From NCBI GenBank assembly GCA_934370915.1, contig CAKRNI010000112.1, forward strand, positions 1-7,946: a stretch of DNA of 7,946 nucleotides. The letters are read 5' to 3'. Below the pieces are notes generated by a model that worked only from the letters and a program-made list of their open reading frames with translations, made no database searches and had not been told where the DNA came from. Origin of the DNA: an uncultured Lachnospiraceae bacterium (GTDB lineage: Bacteria; Bacillota; Clostridia; Lachnospirales; Lachnospiraceae). The translations under genes and the position numbers were made by a program. Positions 1-5,615 of this stretch are shown here, one piece after another (within the stretch, counting starts at the first letter, position 1; the number at the start of each line of letters is the position of its first letter).

Positions 1-595
1 CATCGATATCATGGACACAGTGTTCGGAGATTGCCTTCTTTGTCTCCTCAGAGAAATCTCTTCCGAGATCCGGTCTCGTGAGGAATACGTTTTTGTCCTC
101 GCAGAGTGTCTTTACCGGGAAAAGTCCCAGTTCCGAGACAAGTTCCTCGCTGACATCCATCATGACCGCATCCCGCGCAGCCGCGTGGTCGGCGCGAAGC
201 TTTAAAAGCGTCTGGGTCTTTAATCTCGGACCACATCTTCCGACTCCAATCCGAGCCGTAGTCTTCGCCATCATCCTCTGCAGGGCATCCGGATCCTGCG
301 GGCTATCGATGAGAGGCGCCCGCCAGTCCTTTTCCTTCAACTCATCCTCTCCGCTTTCTGACTCTTTCGCCGTTGTTTCCGCCTTCGGAACACTTCCGGC
401 AGCAGCCTCGAGGATCTCCTGTTCCTGTTTTTTTCTGTTTTCTCTCACGGAAGCTTCCGCCTTCACATCAGCGACTCCGGAGAGCCCCGGAATTTCTTTT
501 TTTGTTTTGGGAGCAGACGTTCGCTCTTCCTTTCCCGCCTGAAACCCGGCCAGGATCTCTTCCGCGATCCGGTCGATCTCTTCTTTACTCAGCAC
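1..595 (-). CDS. eutC: Ethanolamine ammonia-lyase small (beta) subunit EutC, 3' end cut off by the window
   Basis: This is the smaller subunit of adenosylcobalamin-dependent ethanolamine ammonia-lyase, which with EutB converts ethanolamine to acetaldehyde and ammonia. The visible 198 residues contain the conserved EutC core from about residue 112: a TARIGVGRCGPRLKTQTLL segment, then LRADHAAARDAV, and DKNVFLTRPDLGRDF at 167-181. Residues 1-16 (LSKEEIDRIAEEIL) form a predicted amphipathic helix; in enteric bacteria the EutC N-terminus is reported to target the enzyme to the microcompartment. Residues 20-110 are a charged Lys/Glu-rich linker, making the region before the core about 35-40 residues longer than in E. 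coli as I recall it. I chose GTG at 595 because an AAAGGGCGGTGATC stretch, closely matching the anti-Shine-Dalgarno complement, places GGCGG 8 bases upstream. GTG at 604, overlapping the eutB stop, is the alternative. The gap to eutB is 5 bases, so translation is probably coupled. The C-terminal part lies outside the window. Confidence 0.95.
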   Translation of the reverse strand, partial: MLSKEEIDRIAEEILAGFQAGKEERTSAPKTKKEIPGLSGVADVKAEASVRENRKKQEQEILEAAAGSVPKAETTAKESESGEDELKEKDWRAPLIDSPQDPDALQRMMAKTTARIGVGRCGPRLKTQTLLKLRADHAAARDAVMMDVSEELVSELGLFPVKTLCEDKNVFLTRPDLGRDFSEETKKAISEHCVHDID

Positions 596-600
596 TCCGA

Positions 601-1974
601 TCACCGCCCTTTCTTCATGAAGATCGTCGGATCTCCCGCGTACTTTGTAAGTCTTCCGTTTTCCATGATTCCCATCTTCTCAAGCCAGCGCTCAAAGGCC
701 GGGATCGGATGTTTTCCTAAGATCTCACGGATCGTTCCGATATCATGGTAAGCGTTTGTCTGATAGTTTAACATGATGTCATCGCTGGTCGGAACGCCGA
801 GAATGTAGTTGACTCCTGCTGCCCCTAACAGTAAGGACAGGTTCTCGATATCGTTCTGATCCGCCATCATGTGGTTTGTGTAGCAGCAGTCACATCCCAT
901 GGGGATTCCGGAGAGCTTCGCCATGAAGTGGTCCTCAAGACCTGCCCGAATGACCTGCTTGGAGTCGTATAAGTACTCCGGTCCGATGAAGCCAACGACT
1001 GTATTGACCATGAACGGGTGATACTTTCTTGCGAAGGCGTAACATCTCGCCTCCATCGTCACCTGGTCCGCGCCCCAGTGGGCGTTTGAGGAAAGCTCAC
1101 TTCCCTGTCCTGTCTCGAAGTACAGGACATTCGGGCCTGCGGCTGTTCCCTGGGTCCTCATTAATTCCTGCGCCTCATCCACGGTCTCAGCGGAGAAACC
1201 GAAGGCACGGTTTCCTTTCTCGCTTCCCGCGATAGACTGGAAGATCATGTCACAGGGCGCTCCCTGTTTTACCGCCTCGATCTGGGTGGTGATATGTCCC
1301 AGCACGCAGATCTGGGTCGGAATATCAAACTGGTGTTTGACCTCGTCAAACCGCTTTAAGACTTCCGCGAGACTCGAGACCGTATCATTTACCGGGTTTA
1401 ATCCGATGAGGACATCTCCGCATCCGTAGGAAAGTCCTTCAAATAAGGATGCCGTGATTCCCTCCACGTTATCTGTCGTGTGGTTCGGCTGAAGTCTCGT
1501 TCCCATGATGTCACGCTCACCGACGGTGGTGTTGCAGTGGGCCGTCACCCGGATCTTCTGGGCCGCGTAGATCAGATCCAGGTTCGTCATGAGTTTGCAG
1601 ACAGAAGCAACCATCTCCGCCGTCAGTCCCCTTGAGATCCGGTGGATTGCCTCGTTGTCCGCCTCATAGGAAAGGAGCCATTCCCTGAGGTCACTGACGG
1701 TCCATCCGGCGATCTCGCCATATATTTTCTTGTTCAGTCCGTCGATGTTGATCCTTGTGACCTCGTCCTCCTCGTAGGGCGCCGCCGGGTTCTCGTAGAG
1801 TTCCCTGAGCGTCATCCCCGCGAGAACGTCCTTCGCCGCGATCCTCTCGATATCTGACGCGGCAGCCACACCGGCCAGGACATCTCCGGATTTGTGTTCT
1901 CCGGCTTTCGCCATCACTTCTTTTACGGAATCAAAGGTAAAGCGTTGTCCGGAAAGTATCGTATGGTATCCCAT
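601..1974 (-). CDS. eutB: Ethanolamine ammonia-lyase large (alpha) subunit EutB
   Basis: This is the catalytic TIM-barrel subunit of coenzyme B12-dependent ethanolamine ammonia-lyase, 457 residues against about 453 in E. coli. From the ATG at 1974, the residues known to bind ethanolamine in the E. coli enzyme fall at the same numbers: Arg160 and Gln162 (in GTRLQPNH), Asn193 (GLNPVND), Glu287 (YFETGQGSE) and Asp362 (MGCDCCYTNH). The gene therefore looks fully active. The start is the ATG opening MGYHTILSGQRFTF. It is preceded by AAAGGAGGAGAGG, with the proximal AGAGG 10 bases upstream. A TTG ten codons further upstream would add a basic peptide untypical of the family and would overlap the end of eutA. 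The gap to eutA is 22 bases and that to eutC about 5, consistent with one eutABC message. Its product works as a hexameric complex with EutC and needs EutA for reactivation. Confidence 0.98.
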   Translation of the reverse strand: MGYHTILSGQRFTFDSVKEVMAKAGEHKSGDVLAGVAAASDIERIAAKDVLAGMTLRELYENPAAPYEEDEVTRINIDGLNKKIYGEIAGWTVSDLREWLLSYEADNEAIHRISRGLTAEMVASVCKLMTNLDLIYAAQKIRVTAHCNTTVGERDIMGTRLQPNHTTDNVEGITASLFEGLSYGCGDVLIGLNPVNDTVSSLAEVLKRFDEVKHQFDIPTQICVLGHITTQIEAVKQGAPCDMIFQSIAGSEKGNRAFGFSAETVDEAQELMRTQGTAAGPNVLYFETGQGSELSSNAHWGADQVTMEARCYAFARKYHPFMVNTVVGFIGPEYLYDSKQVIRAGLEDHFMAKLSGIPMGCDCCYTNHMMADQNDIENLSLLLGAAGVNYILGVPTSDDIMLNYQTNAYHDIGTIREILGKHPIPAFERWLEKMGIMENGRLTKYAGDPTIFMKKGR

Positions 1975-1996
1975 GTTCTCTTTTCCTCTCCTCCTT

Positions 1997-3421
1997 TTAC
2001 CCAAATAGTAATGTCTTTACGACCACCGGGATGACGAGACCATTCATCACCGGCTTTCCGAAATCCACAAAGTTGTTGTCCTCCACGCGGATCTCGTCGA
2101 TCACCACAATATTTCTCTCATTTAAAAATCTCTGTCTCAAAAGCTGCCCCAGCGCCTTCGCCATGTCCTCCCTGACAACAAAGAGGAACGGCTCCCCGTC
2201 CGGGATCGTCGCTTTCATTCCCTCTCCCAGGGCGGCAGCGAATGTCTTTAATTCCACGTATCCCGGATTTTTCTTTCCGTTCACCGCGAGAACGATCTTC
2301 GTGCTGTCGCTCTGTTTCAAGAACCAGAGGATCTTTTCTTTCAGTCCTTCGCTCTTTCCCTGCCAGCAGGCGTCTTCCTCGGATTCCGAAAGCCTGAGTA
2401 CCGGAATATTCTTCATGGGAAACAGGCCATCCGCGTAGGCGATGGTGCTTCCGGAGATCGTCGTCGTGTAGGTTCCAGCTCCGATCACTGTTGCCCGGAT
2501 CGTCTCCTTCGCGTCGATCACATGGAATTTCGAGAACAGGCGGCTCCGCCTGATGGCCTCCGCTAAGAGGATTCCGATATCCCCGTAAGCGAAGACGTCC
2601 ATTCCCGGGTGGTAGATGCATTCCGCCACACCGCCGGAAAAACAGACATATCGGATCGGGCGCTCCACCGGGATCTCGAAATCGGAGGAACCTGCCGTCT
2701 GGACCTTCTTTAAAAGTTCCGTGGGTTCCGCTGCCCCCAGCATTTCTTCCAGAACTTCCGCCATTCCGTCACAGAGCTTTGCGAGGACTTCCTCGTCCGC
2801 CGGGTCACCTTCGTTGATCGAGAGTCTCAGCGCTTTTGCGATCGCTGCGGCACTTGGGCTCACATAGGTGATCCTTCTGTGTTCATCCACGATCACCTGG
2901 CGTCCGCCGATATCCATGCAGCCTCTCGTTCCGATCACTCCGCCGTCAAAGAGGACCACATTCGTGGTTCCGCCTCCGATATCCAGATTCACGACCACAA
3001 CGCCGTTGTCCTCCGAATATTTCCAGGCACCGCTTCCCTGACCCGCGATCACGGATTCCAGGTCCGGCCCCGCCGTCGATACGACGAAATCTCCCGCAAA
3101 CATGCTTAACTCATCGAGGACCATGGACGCGTTCTCTTTTCTCGCGGACTCTCCTGTGATGATCGCCGCTCCCGTTTCCACCTGGGACGGGGTCACGCCC
3201 GCCGCTTCATACTCTTTTTCCAGAATCTTTTTTAAGGCAGCCCCATCGATCAGAGACCGGTCGAGGAGTGGTGTCCGGTAAACGGGACTTTTATAGATGA
3301 TTTCTTTTCCTACGATCTCCACGGATGGAACCGAAAAATATCCGGCTGTATTCTCGATGGTCAGGTGGCTGAAGATCACCTGGGATGTGGATGTTCCGAT
3401 GTCGATTCCAACGCTTAACAT
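1997..3421 (-). CDS. eutA: Ethanolamine ammonia-lyase reactivating factor EutA
   Basis: EutA is a cytoplasmic ATPase of the actin/Hsp70 fold that removes damaged cobalamin from ethanolamine ammonia-lyase so that fresh adenosylcobalamin can bind. The 474 residues from the ATG at 3421 match the family length (about 467 in E. coli). Visible motifs are the phosphate-1 loop LSVGIDIGTSTSQVIFS at 2-18, ITGESARKENA at 88-98, AGPDLESVIAGQGSGA at 117-132, the phosphate-2 loop NLDIGGGTTNVVLFDGG at 145-161, the adenosine motif FSGGVAEC at 261-268, and TVIGAGTYTTTISGSTI at 311-327. The start is uncertain. The only good ribosome binding site, GGAGG at 3449-3445, is 23 bases from this ATG but 8 bases from an in-frame CTG at 3436, which would add LEHSK. 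Open frame further upstream (to 3559) crosses the leader terminator and is not coding. The gene is first in a probable eutABC message controlled by the leader terminator upstream. Confidence 0.96.
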   Translation of the reverse strand: MLSVGIDIGTSTSQVIFSHLTIENTAGYFSVPSVEIVGKEIIYKSPVYRTPLLDRSLIDGAALKKILEKEYEAAGVTPSQVETGAAIITGESARKENASMVLDELSMFAGDFVVSTAGPDLESVIAGQGSGAWKYSEDNGVVVVNLDIGGGTTNVVLFDGGVIGTRGCMDIGGRQVIVDEHRRITYVSPSAAAIAKALRLSINEGDPADEEVLAKLCDGMAEVLEEMLGAAEPTELLKKVQTAGSSDFEIPVERPIRYVCFSGGVAECIYHPGMDVFAYGDIGILLAEAIRRSRLFSKFHVIDAKETIRATVIGAGTYTTTISGSTIAYADGLFPMKNIPVLRLSESEEDACWQGKSEGLKEKILWFLKQSDSTKIVLAVNGKKNPGYVELKTFAAALGEGMKATIPDGEPFLFVVREDMAKALGQLLRQRFLNERNIVVIDEIRVEDNNFVDFGKPVMNGLVIPVVVKTLLFG

Positions 3422-3469
3422 TTTCGAATGTTCCAGTATTCTCACCTCCGTTCTCCAAATTTTCCTTAG

Positions 3470-3513
3470 AAAAGAACAAAAGACCCAGAGCAGAAATAAA
3501 TTCCTGCTCTGAG
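3470..3513 (-). terminator. Intrinsic terminator in the eutA leader, probable target of EutV antitermination
   Basis: Read on the minus strand, CTCAGAGCAG (3513-3504) pairs with CTGCTCTGGG (3493-3484) as a 10-bp stem with one G-T wobble. The A/T-rich intervening bases could extend it by about three weaker pairs. A U-rich tract from 3483 to 3470 (TCTTTTGTTCTTTT) follows. This is a textbook Rho-independent terminator, but it lies between a strong promoter and the eutA start rather than at the end of an operon, so it would stop most transcripts before eutABC. The genes just upstream encode a kinase and an ANTAR RNA-binding regulator, so phosphorylated EutV probably prevents this hairpin from forming. 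The terminator is directly visible; the regulation is inferred from known Firmicute eut loci. Confidence 0.85.
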
Positions 3514-3530
3514 CCTTATCGCTGTTACAC

Positions 3531-3565
3531 CGCACCCTGTTGTGCGATGAGATATTCAATTTCTC
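3531..3565 (-). promoter_or_regulatory. Candidate ANTAR-binding dual hairpin in the eutA leader
   Basis: Two small hairpins separated by 2 bases precede the terminator. The first (3565-3549) is GAGAA, loop ATTGAA, TATCTC with one bulged A; its six-base loop has A at position 1 and G at position 4, the signature reported for ANTAR targets. The second (3546-3531) is CGCAC, loop AACAGG, GTGCG, a clean 5-bp stem. Its loop keeps A1 but has G at 5 rather than 4. Two hexaloop hairpins just ahead of a terminator is the arrangement bound by EutV/NasR-type proteins. Weak points: the second loop deviates, the second hairpin does not visibly overlap the terminator stem, and the first begins at about the predicted transcription start. 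Confidence 0.45.
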
Positions 3566-3570
3566 TTAGT

Positions 3571-3600
3571 ATTATATTCCAGCTTCCGCTGTTTTGTCAA
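3571..3600 (-). promoter_or_regulatory. Near-consensus sigma-70/SigA-type promoter for eutABC
   Basis: On the minus strand TTGACA (3600-3595) and TATAAT (3576-3571) both match the consensus at six of six positions and are separated by 18 bases. The predicted start of transcription is near 3564. The whole element lies in the last codons of eutW, and the eutW stop codon TAA (3574-3572) sits within the -10 hexamer. It would drive a short leader RNA that ends at the terminator at 3513-3470 unless antitermination occurs. Confidence 0.8.
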
Positions 3601-4663
3601 TCAGAAAATCGAAGGTCACGGACGTACCGGAATCTCCGCTCTCCACATACACTTTTCCTTTTAATTTGTCCTTCACGGTCATCTGTACGAGCATCATTCC
3701 AAAATTTCCCGCGTTCCAGATCCCTTCCGTTCCGGTTCCGTTGTCCTGGACCGTCACGGAAGCGTATCGCTCGCCGTTCTTTAAGATCACGCGGATCTCC
3801 CCGCTTGCTCTTCCTTTAAACGCGTGCTTGTAGGCATTTGAGACGAGCTCGTTCACCACCAGTGCCACATCCGTCGCCTGGTCCTGGGACACGGTGAGAT
3901 CATCGCCGGAAAGCTTTAACTCGATGGGATATTCCTCTCCGTAAAGGAGCAGGAACTGATTTTTCAACTTCTCTAAGAACGGCATCAGCGGTGCCGGTCC
4001 CTCATCGTTTGCTGTCAGGATCTCATTGATGGATGCGATACTTAAAACTCTTGCGGTATTCTCCCGGAATGCCTGCTTTACCTCTTCGCTTTCCGACTTT
4101 CTTGCCTGAATGTTCATGATACTGGCAACAAGCTGAAGATGATTTTTGACCCGGTGGTGGACCTCCCGCCTTGCGTTCCTCACTGCTGTGCTTTCGGTTT
4201 TTGATCCGATGGAACCGAAGGCTACCGGCTGTCTCGCCATGGCCTCATATTTCTGCTCTTTCCGGATATCATTGCTGATATCCTTTTCCCCGATCAGGAT
4301 CCCGATAATCTTTCCATCCTCGCCCTGGATCGGAACTGCGTCCTGACGCACCGTCTTTTCTTCCTGGGTCACCGCTTTGATATCCCGGACCGGGGCACGG
4401 GTCTCTAAAGCCCGGTACACTGCAGGTTCGTCCTCTTTTTCCGCTATACAGCCCACAACGCTGTTCTGATAGGCGGAGGGCATATATTTGGGACCTGCCT
4501 GAGCAGCAACGAACATAGTTCCTGTTTCCCGGTTCATACAGTCAATAAAAAGATCTGCTCCTGCAAGCTCCGCCATCATCGGCAGCATCTGCTCCGTCTG
4601 TTTTAAAGTCTCCGCATCTTTTTCAGAAAGTCCTGTGCGTATTCTGATTTCTTCCGTTGTCAT
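3572..4663 (-). CDS. eutW: Soluble sensor histidine kinase EutW (HisKA_2 / PdtaS type)
   Basis: This is the kinase of an ethanolamine-responsive two-component system, expected to phosphorylate EutV. It has 363 residues and no signal peptide or membrane segment, so it should sense a cytoplasmic cue. Residues about 25-135 form an H_kinase_N-like sensory domain (LPMMAELAGADLFIDCMN through GKIIGILIGEKDIS), followed by a variable linker to about 162. The HisKA_2 box is REVHHRVKNHLQLVASIMNIQ at 166-186, with the phospho-accepting histidine at 169 or 170. The HATPase_c domain shows the N box NELVSNAYKHAF at 271-282, the G1 box DNGTG at 307-311, GNFGMMLVQMTV at 319-330 and GTSVTFDF at 346-353. I chose the ATG at 4663, one base after the eutV stop, because GAGG lies 9 bases upstream inside eutV; a longer in-frame start at 4729 would lie within eutV and has no such support. 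Its final codons contain the eutA promoter. Confidence 0.93.
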   Translation of the reverse strand: MTTEEIRIRTGLSEKDAETLKQTEQMLPMMAELAGADLFIDCMNRETGTMFVAAQAGPKYMPSAYQNSVVGCIAEKEDEPAVYRALETRAPVRDIKAVTQEEKTVRQDAVPIQGEDGKIIGILIGEKDISNDIRKEQKYEAMARQPVAFGSIGSKTESTAVRNARREVHHRVKNHLQLVASIMNIQARKSESEEVKQAFRENTARVLSIASINEILTANDEGPAPLMPFLEKLKNQFLLLYGEEYPIELKLSGDDLTVSQDQATDVALVVNELVSNAYKHAFKGRASGEIRVILKNGERYASVTVQDNGTGTEGIWNAGNFGMMLVQMTVKDKLKGKVYVESGDSGTSVTFDFLIDKTAEAGI

Positions 4664-4664
4664 G

Positions 4665-5408
4665 CTATATTTCCTCTTCCATGAGCTTTTTTGCAAATGC
4701 GGAGACCGTAAGTCCACTCTTTTCCGCACCTTTTACAAGGTAGCGGTATGCTTCCTGCTCCGTCATCCGCTGTTCCCGCATCAGCCACTTTTTCGCCTGG
4801 TTTGCCTCGTCCCTCTGAGTCTCCACCCGGATGATTGCCCTTGCTACCGCAACTAACGGTGCACGCTTTTCCATTGCCGTTTTCTGCATCTTTCGATAGG
4901 CATCCATCTCGGAAATATTTTTTGATTTCGCAAGAAGTCCTTTTGCCCGCTCGATCACACGGCTTTCTTCCAGTCTTTTATTAGCCTCCCCTAACGCCAG
5001 TTTCTGTTTTGCAAGCCTTTTCCCCTGGGCATACGCCATCTCGATGGTCGGGCGCAGATTTCTCATCTCAACGGGCTTTACAATGTATCCGGAGACTCCG
5101 ATCCTTCCCGCCTGCTCCAGAAAATCTTCATCCGCAAAAGCGGTGCAGATCACGACACAACCCGCAAGGTTCTCGCTGATGATCGTCTCCGCTGCCGTCA
5201 TCCCGTCAAAAACCGGCATTTCAAGATCCAAAAGGACTACGTCCGGATTTTTCTTCCGGCAGAGTTCCACCGCATCAAAACCGTCCGCGCCTTCCGCTAT
5301 CACTTCATAATTTAATTCTTCTAACATCTGTCCGAGATCCATTCTGATGATTGGTTCATCATCCACCACGATCACGGTCTTTTTACCGATATTTTGTCTG
5401 TCCGTCAT
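4665..5408 (-). CDS. eutV: Response regulator EutV with two tandem ANTAR RNA-binding domains
   Basis: This is the partner of EutW and a likely transcription antiterminator acting on eut leader RNA. The receiver domain spans about 10-125, with the acidic pair Asp16-Asp17, phospho-acceptor Asp61 (LLDLEMP), Thr89 (CTA) and Lys111-Pro112. A coiled coil (about 127-150) leads into an ANTAR domain at about 143-195 (SRVIERAKGLLAKSKNISEM, then DAYRKMQKTAMEKRAPLVAV, ending ARAII). Unusually, residues 196-247 form a second ANTAR-like unit (QAKKWLMREQRMTEQEAYRY, then LVKGAEKSGLTVSAFAKKL) that aligns with the first without gaps over 41 positions with 11 identities. At 247 residues the protein is some 50 longer than a usual receiver-plus-one-ANTAR regulator. 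The ATG at 5408 has GAGG 8 bases upstream. The stop is one base before eutW, so the two are probably co-translated. The gene symbol rests on the eut context. Confidence 0.92.
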   Translation of the reverse strand: MTDRQNIGKKTVIVVDDEPIIRMDLGQMLEELNYEVIAEGADGFDAVELCRKKNPDVVLLDLEMPVFDGMTAAETIISENLAGCVVICTAFADEDFLEQAGRIGVSGYIVKPVEMRNLRPTIEMAYAQGKRLAKQKLALGEANKRLEESRVIERAKGLLAKSKNISEMDAYRKMQKTAMEKRAPLVAVARAIIRVETQRDEANQAKKWLMREQRMTEQEAYRYLVKGAEKSGLTVSAFAKKLMEEEI

Positions 5409-5423
5409 TCTTTTATCCTCAGG

Positions 5424-5546
5424 TTACGCCATTGATTCCCGTTCACCGCAGCCATTCTGTTTTTTCCTGGCTGCAGACAGCAGTTCTTTCATTGTCCGCC
5501 CTGTCACATTCCGCCGTTCCTGCGGTTTCATCTGGTTCACGGGCAC
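5424..5546 (-). CDS. Possible small ORF of 40 residues in the eutV leader
   Basis: On the minus strand a GTG at 5546 opens a frame closed by TAA at 5426-5424, 15 bases before the eutV ATG. The 40-residue product would be hydrophilic and basic (VPVNQMKPQERRNVTGRTMK, then ELLSAARKKQNGCGERESMA). A shorter 22-residue version from an internal ATG (MKELLSAARKK...) has an AGGG 6 bases upstream. The GTG itself has only a weak purine-rich AAAG upstream. I do not recognise the peptide. It could be a leader peptide coupled to eutV, a real small protein or chance; the strong hairpin within it may be the reason for the sequence instead. Confidence 0.22.
   Translation of the reverse strand: MPVNQMKPQERRNVTGRTMKELLSAARKKQNGCGERESMA
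5448..5474 (-). promoter_or_regulatory. Strong hairpin in the eutV leader
   Basis: GCAGCCA (5474-5468) and TGGCTGC (5454-5448) are perfect inverted repeats around a 13-base A-rich loop (GGAAAAAACAGAA). Flanking bases allow two more pairs, one of them a wobble, giving a 9-bp stem. No U tract follows, so it is not a terminator for eutVW. It lies 40-66 bases upstream of the eutV start. Its function is unknown; possible roles are mRNA stability, a protein-binding site, or coincidence. Confidence 0.4.
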
Positions 5547-5551
5547 TTATC

Positions 5552-5575
5552 TTTCATAATACAATATTTTTTCAA
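5552..5575 (-). promoter_or_regulatory. Possible promoter region for eutVW
   Basis: An A/T-rich stretch lies between the carboxypeptidase gene and eutV. On the minus strand TTGAAA (5575-5570) could be a -35 element with GATAAG (5551-5546, 18-base spacer) as a poor -10. Alternatively TATTAT (5561-5556) is a better -10 but has no recognisable -35. The TTGAAA overlaps the U tract of the upstream terminator. The assignment is tentative; some promoter is expected here because eutV follows a terminator. Confidence 0.3.
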
Positions 5576-5615
5576 AAAAAGAAACCGGTCAGTCAGATTT
5601 TTCTTCCGGACCGTT
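5574..5615 (-). terminator. Likely terminator of the D-alanyl-D-alanine carboxypeptidase gene
   Basis: On the minus strand AACGGTC (5615-5609) can pair with GACCGGTT (5590-5583) as a 7-bp stem with one bulged G. Inside the 18-base loop, AGA and TCT can add a small inner pairing. The U-rich tract TTTCTTTTTTT (5584-5574) follows at once. The stop codon TGA at 5591-5589 falls at the base of the 3' arm. The long U tract makes termination plausible although the stem is modest. It would separate the envelope gene from eutVW. Confidence 0.5.

Noticed and set aside
78..542. 154-codon open frame on the plus strand
   Set aside because: It is the antisense shadow of eutC; its Ser/Phe-rich translation resembles no protein family I know.
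1975..2004. TTG start ten codons upstream for eutB
   Set aside because: It would overlap the end of eutA and add a basic peptide. The ATG at 1974 gives active-site numbering matching E. coli EutB and follows a good ribosome binding site.
2118..2621. 167-codon open frame on the minus strand in another phase
   Set aside because: It lies wholly inside eutA, which has clear ATPase motifs on both sides of it; the alternative translation is Arg/Gly-rich and featureless.
3422..3559. Upstream in-frame extension of eutA
   Set aside because: It would translate the terminator hairpin and lies upstream of the only strong ribosome binding site. EutA homologues begin close to LSVGIDIG.
4664..4729. Longer start for eutW within eutV
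   Set aside because: The added residues are the other-frame reading of the EutV C-terminus, and GAGG is well placed for the ATG at 4663.
5409..5560. Cobalamin riboswitch ahead of eutV
   Set aside because: Some eut loci use one, so I looked for B12-box-like conserved blocks. AGCCAGG is the only vaguely similar string, and it belongs to a simple hairpin.
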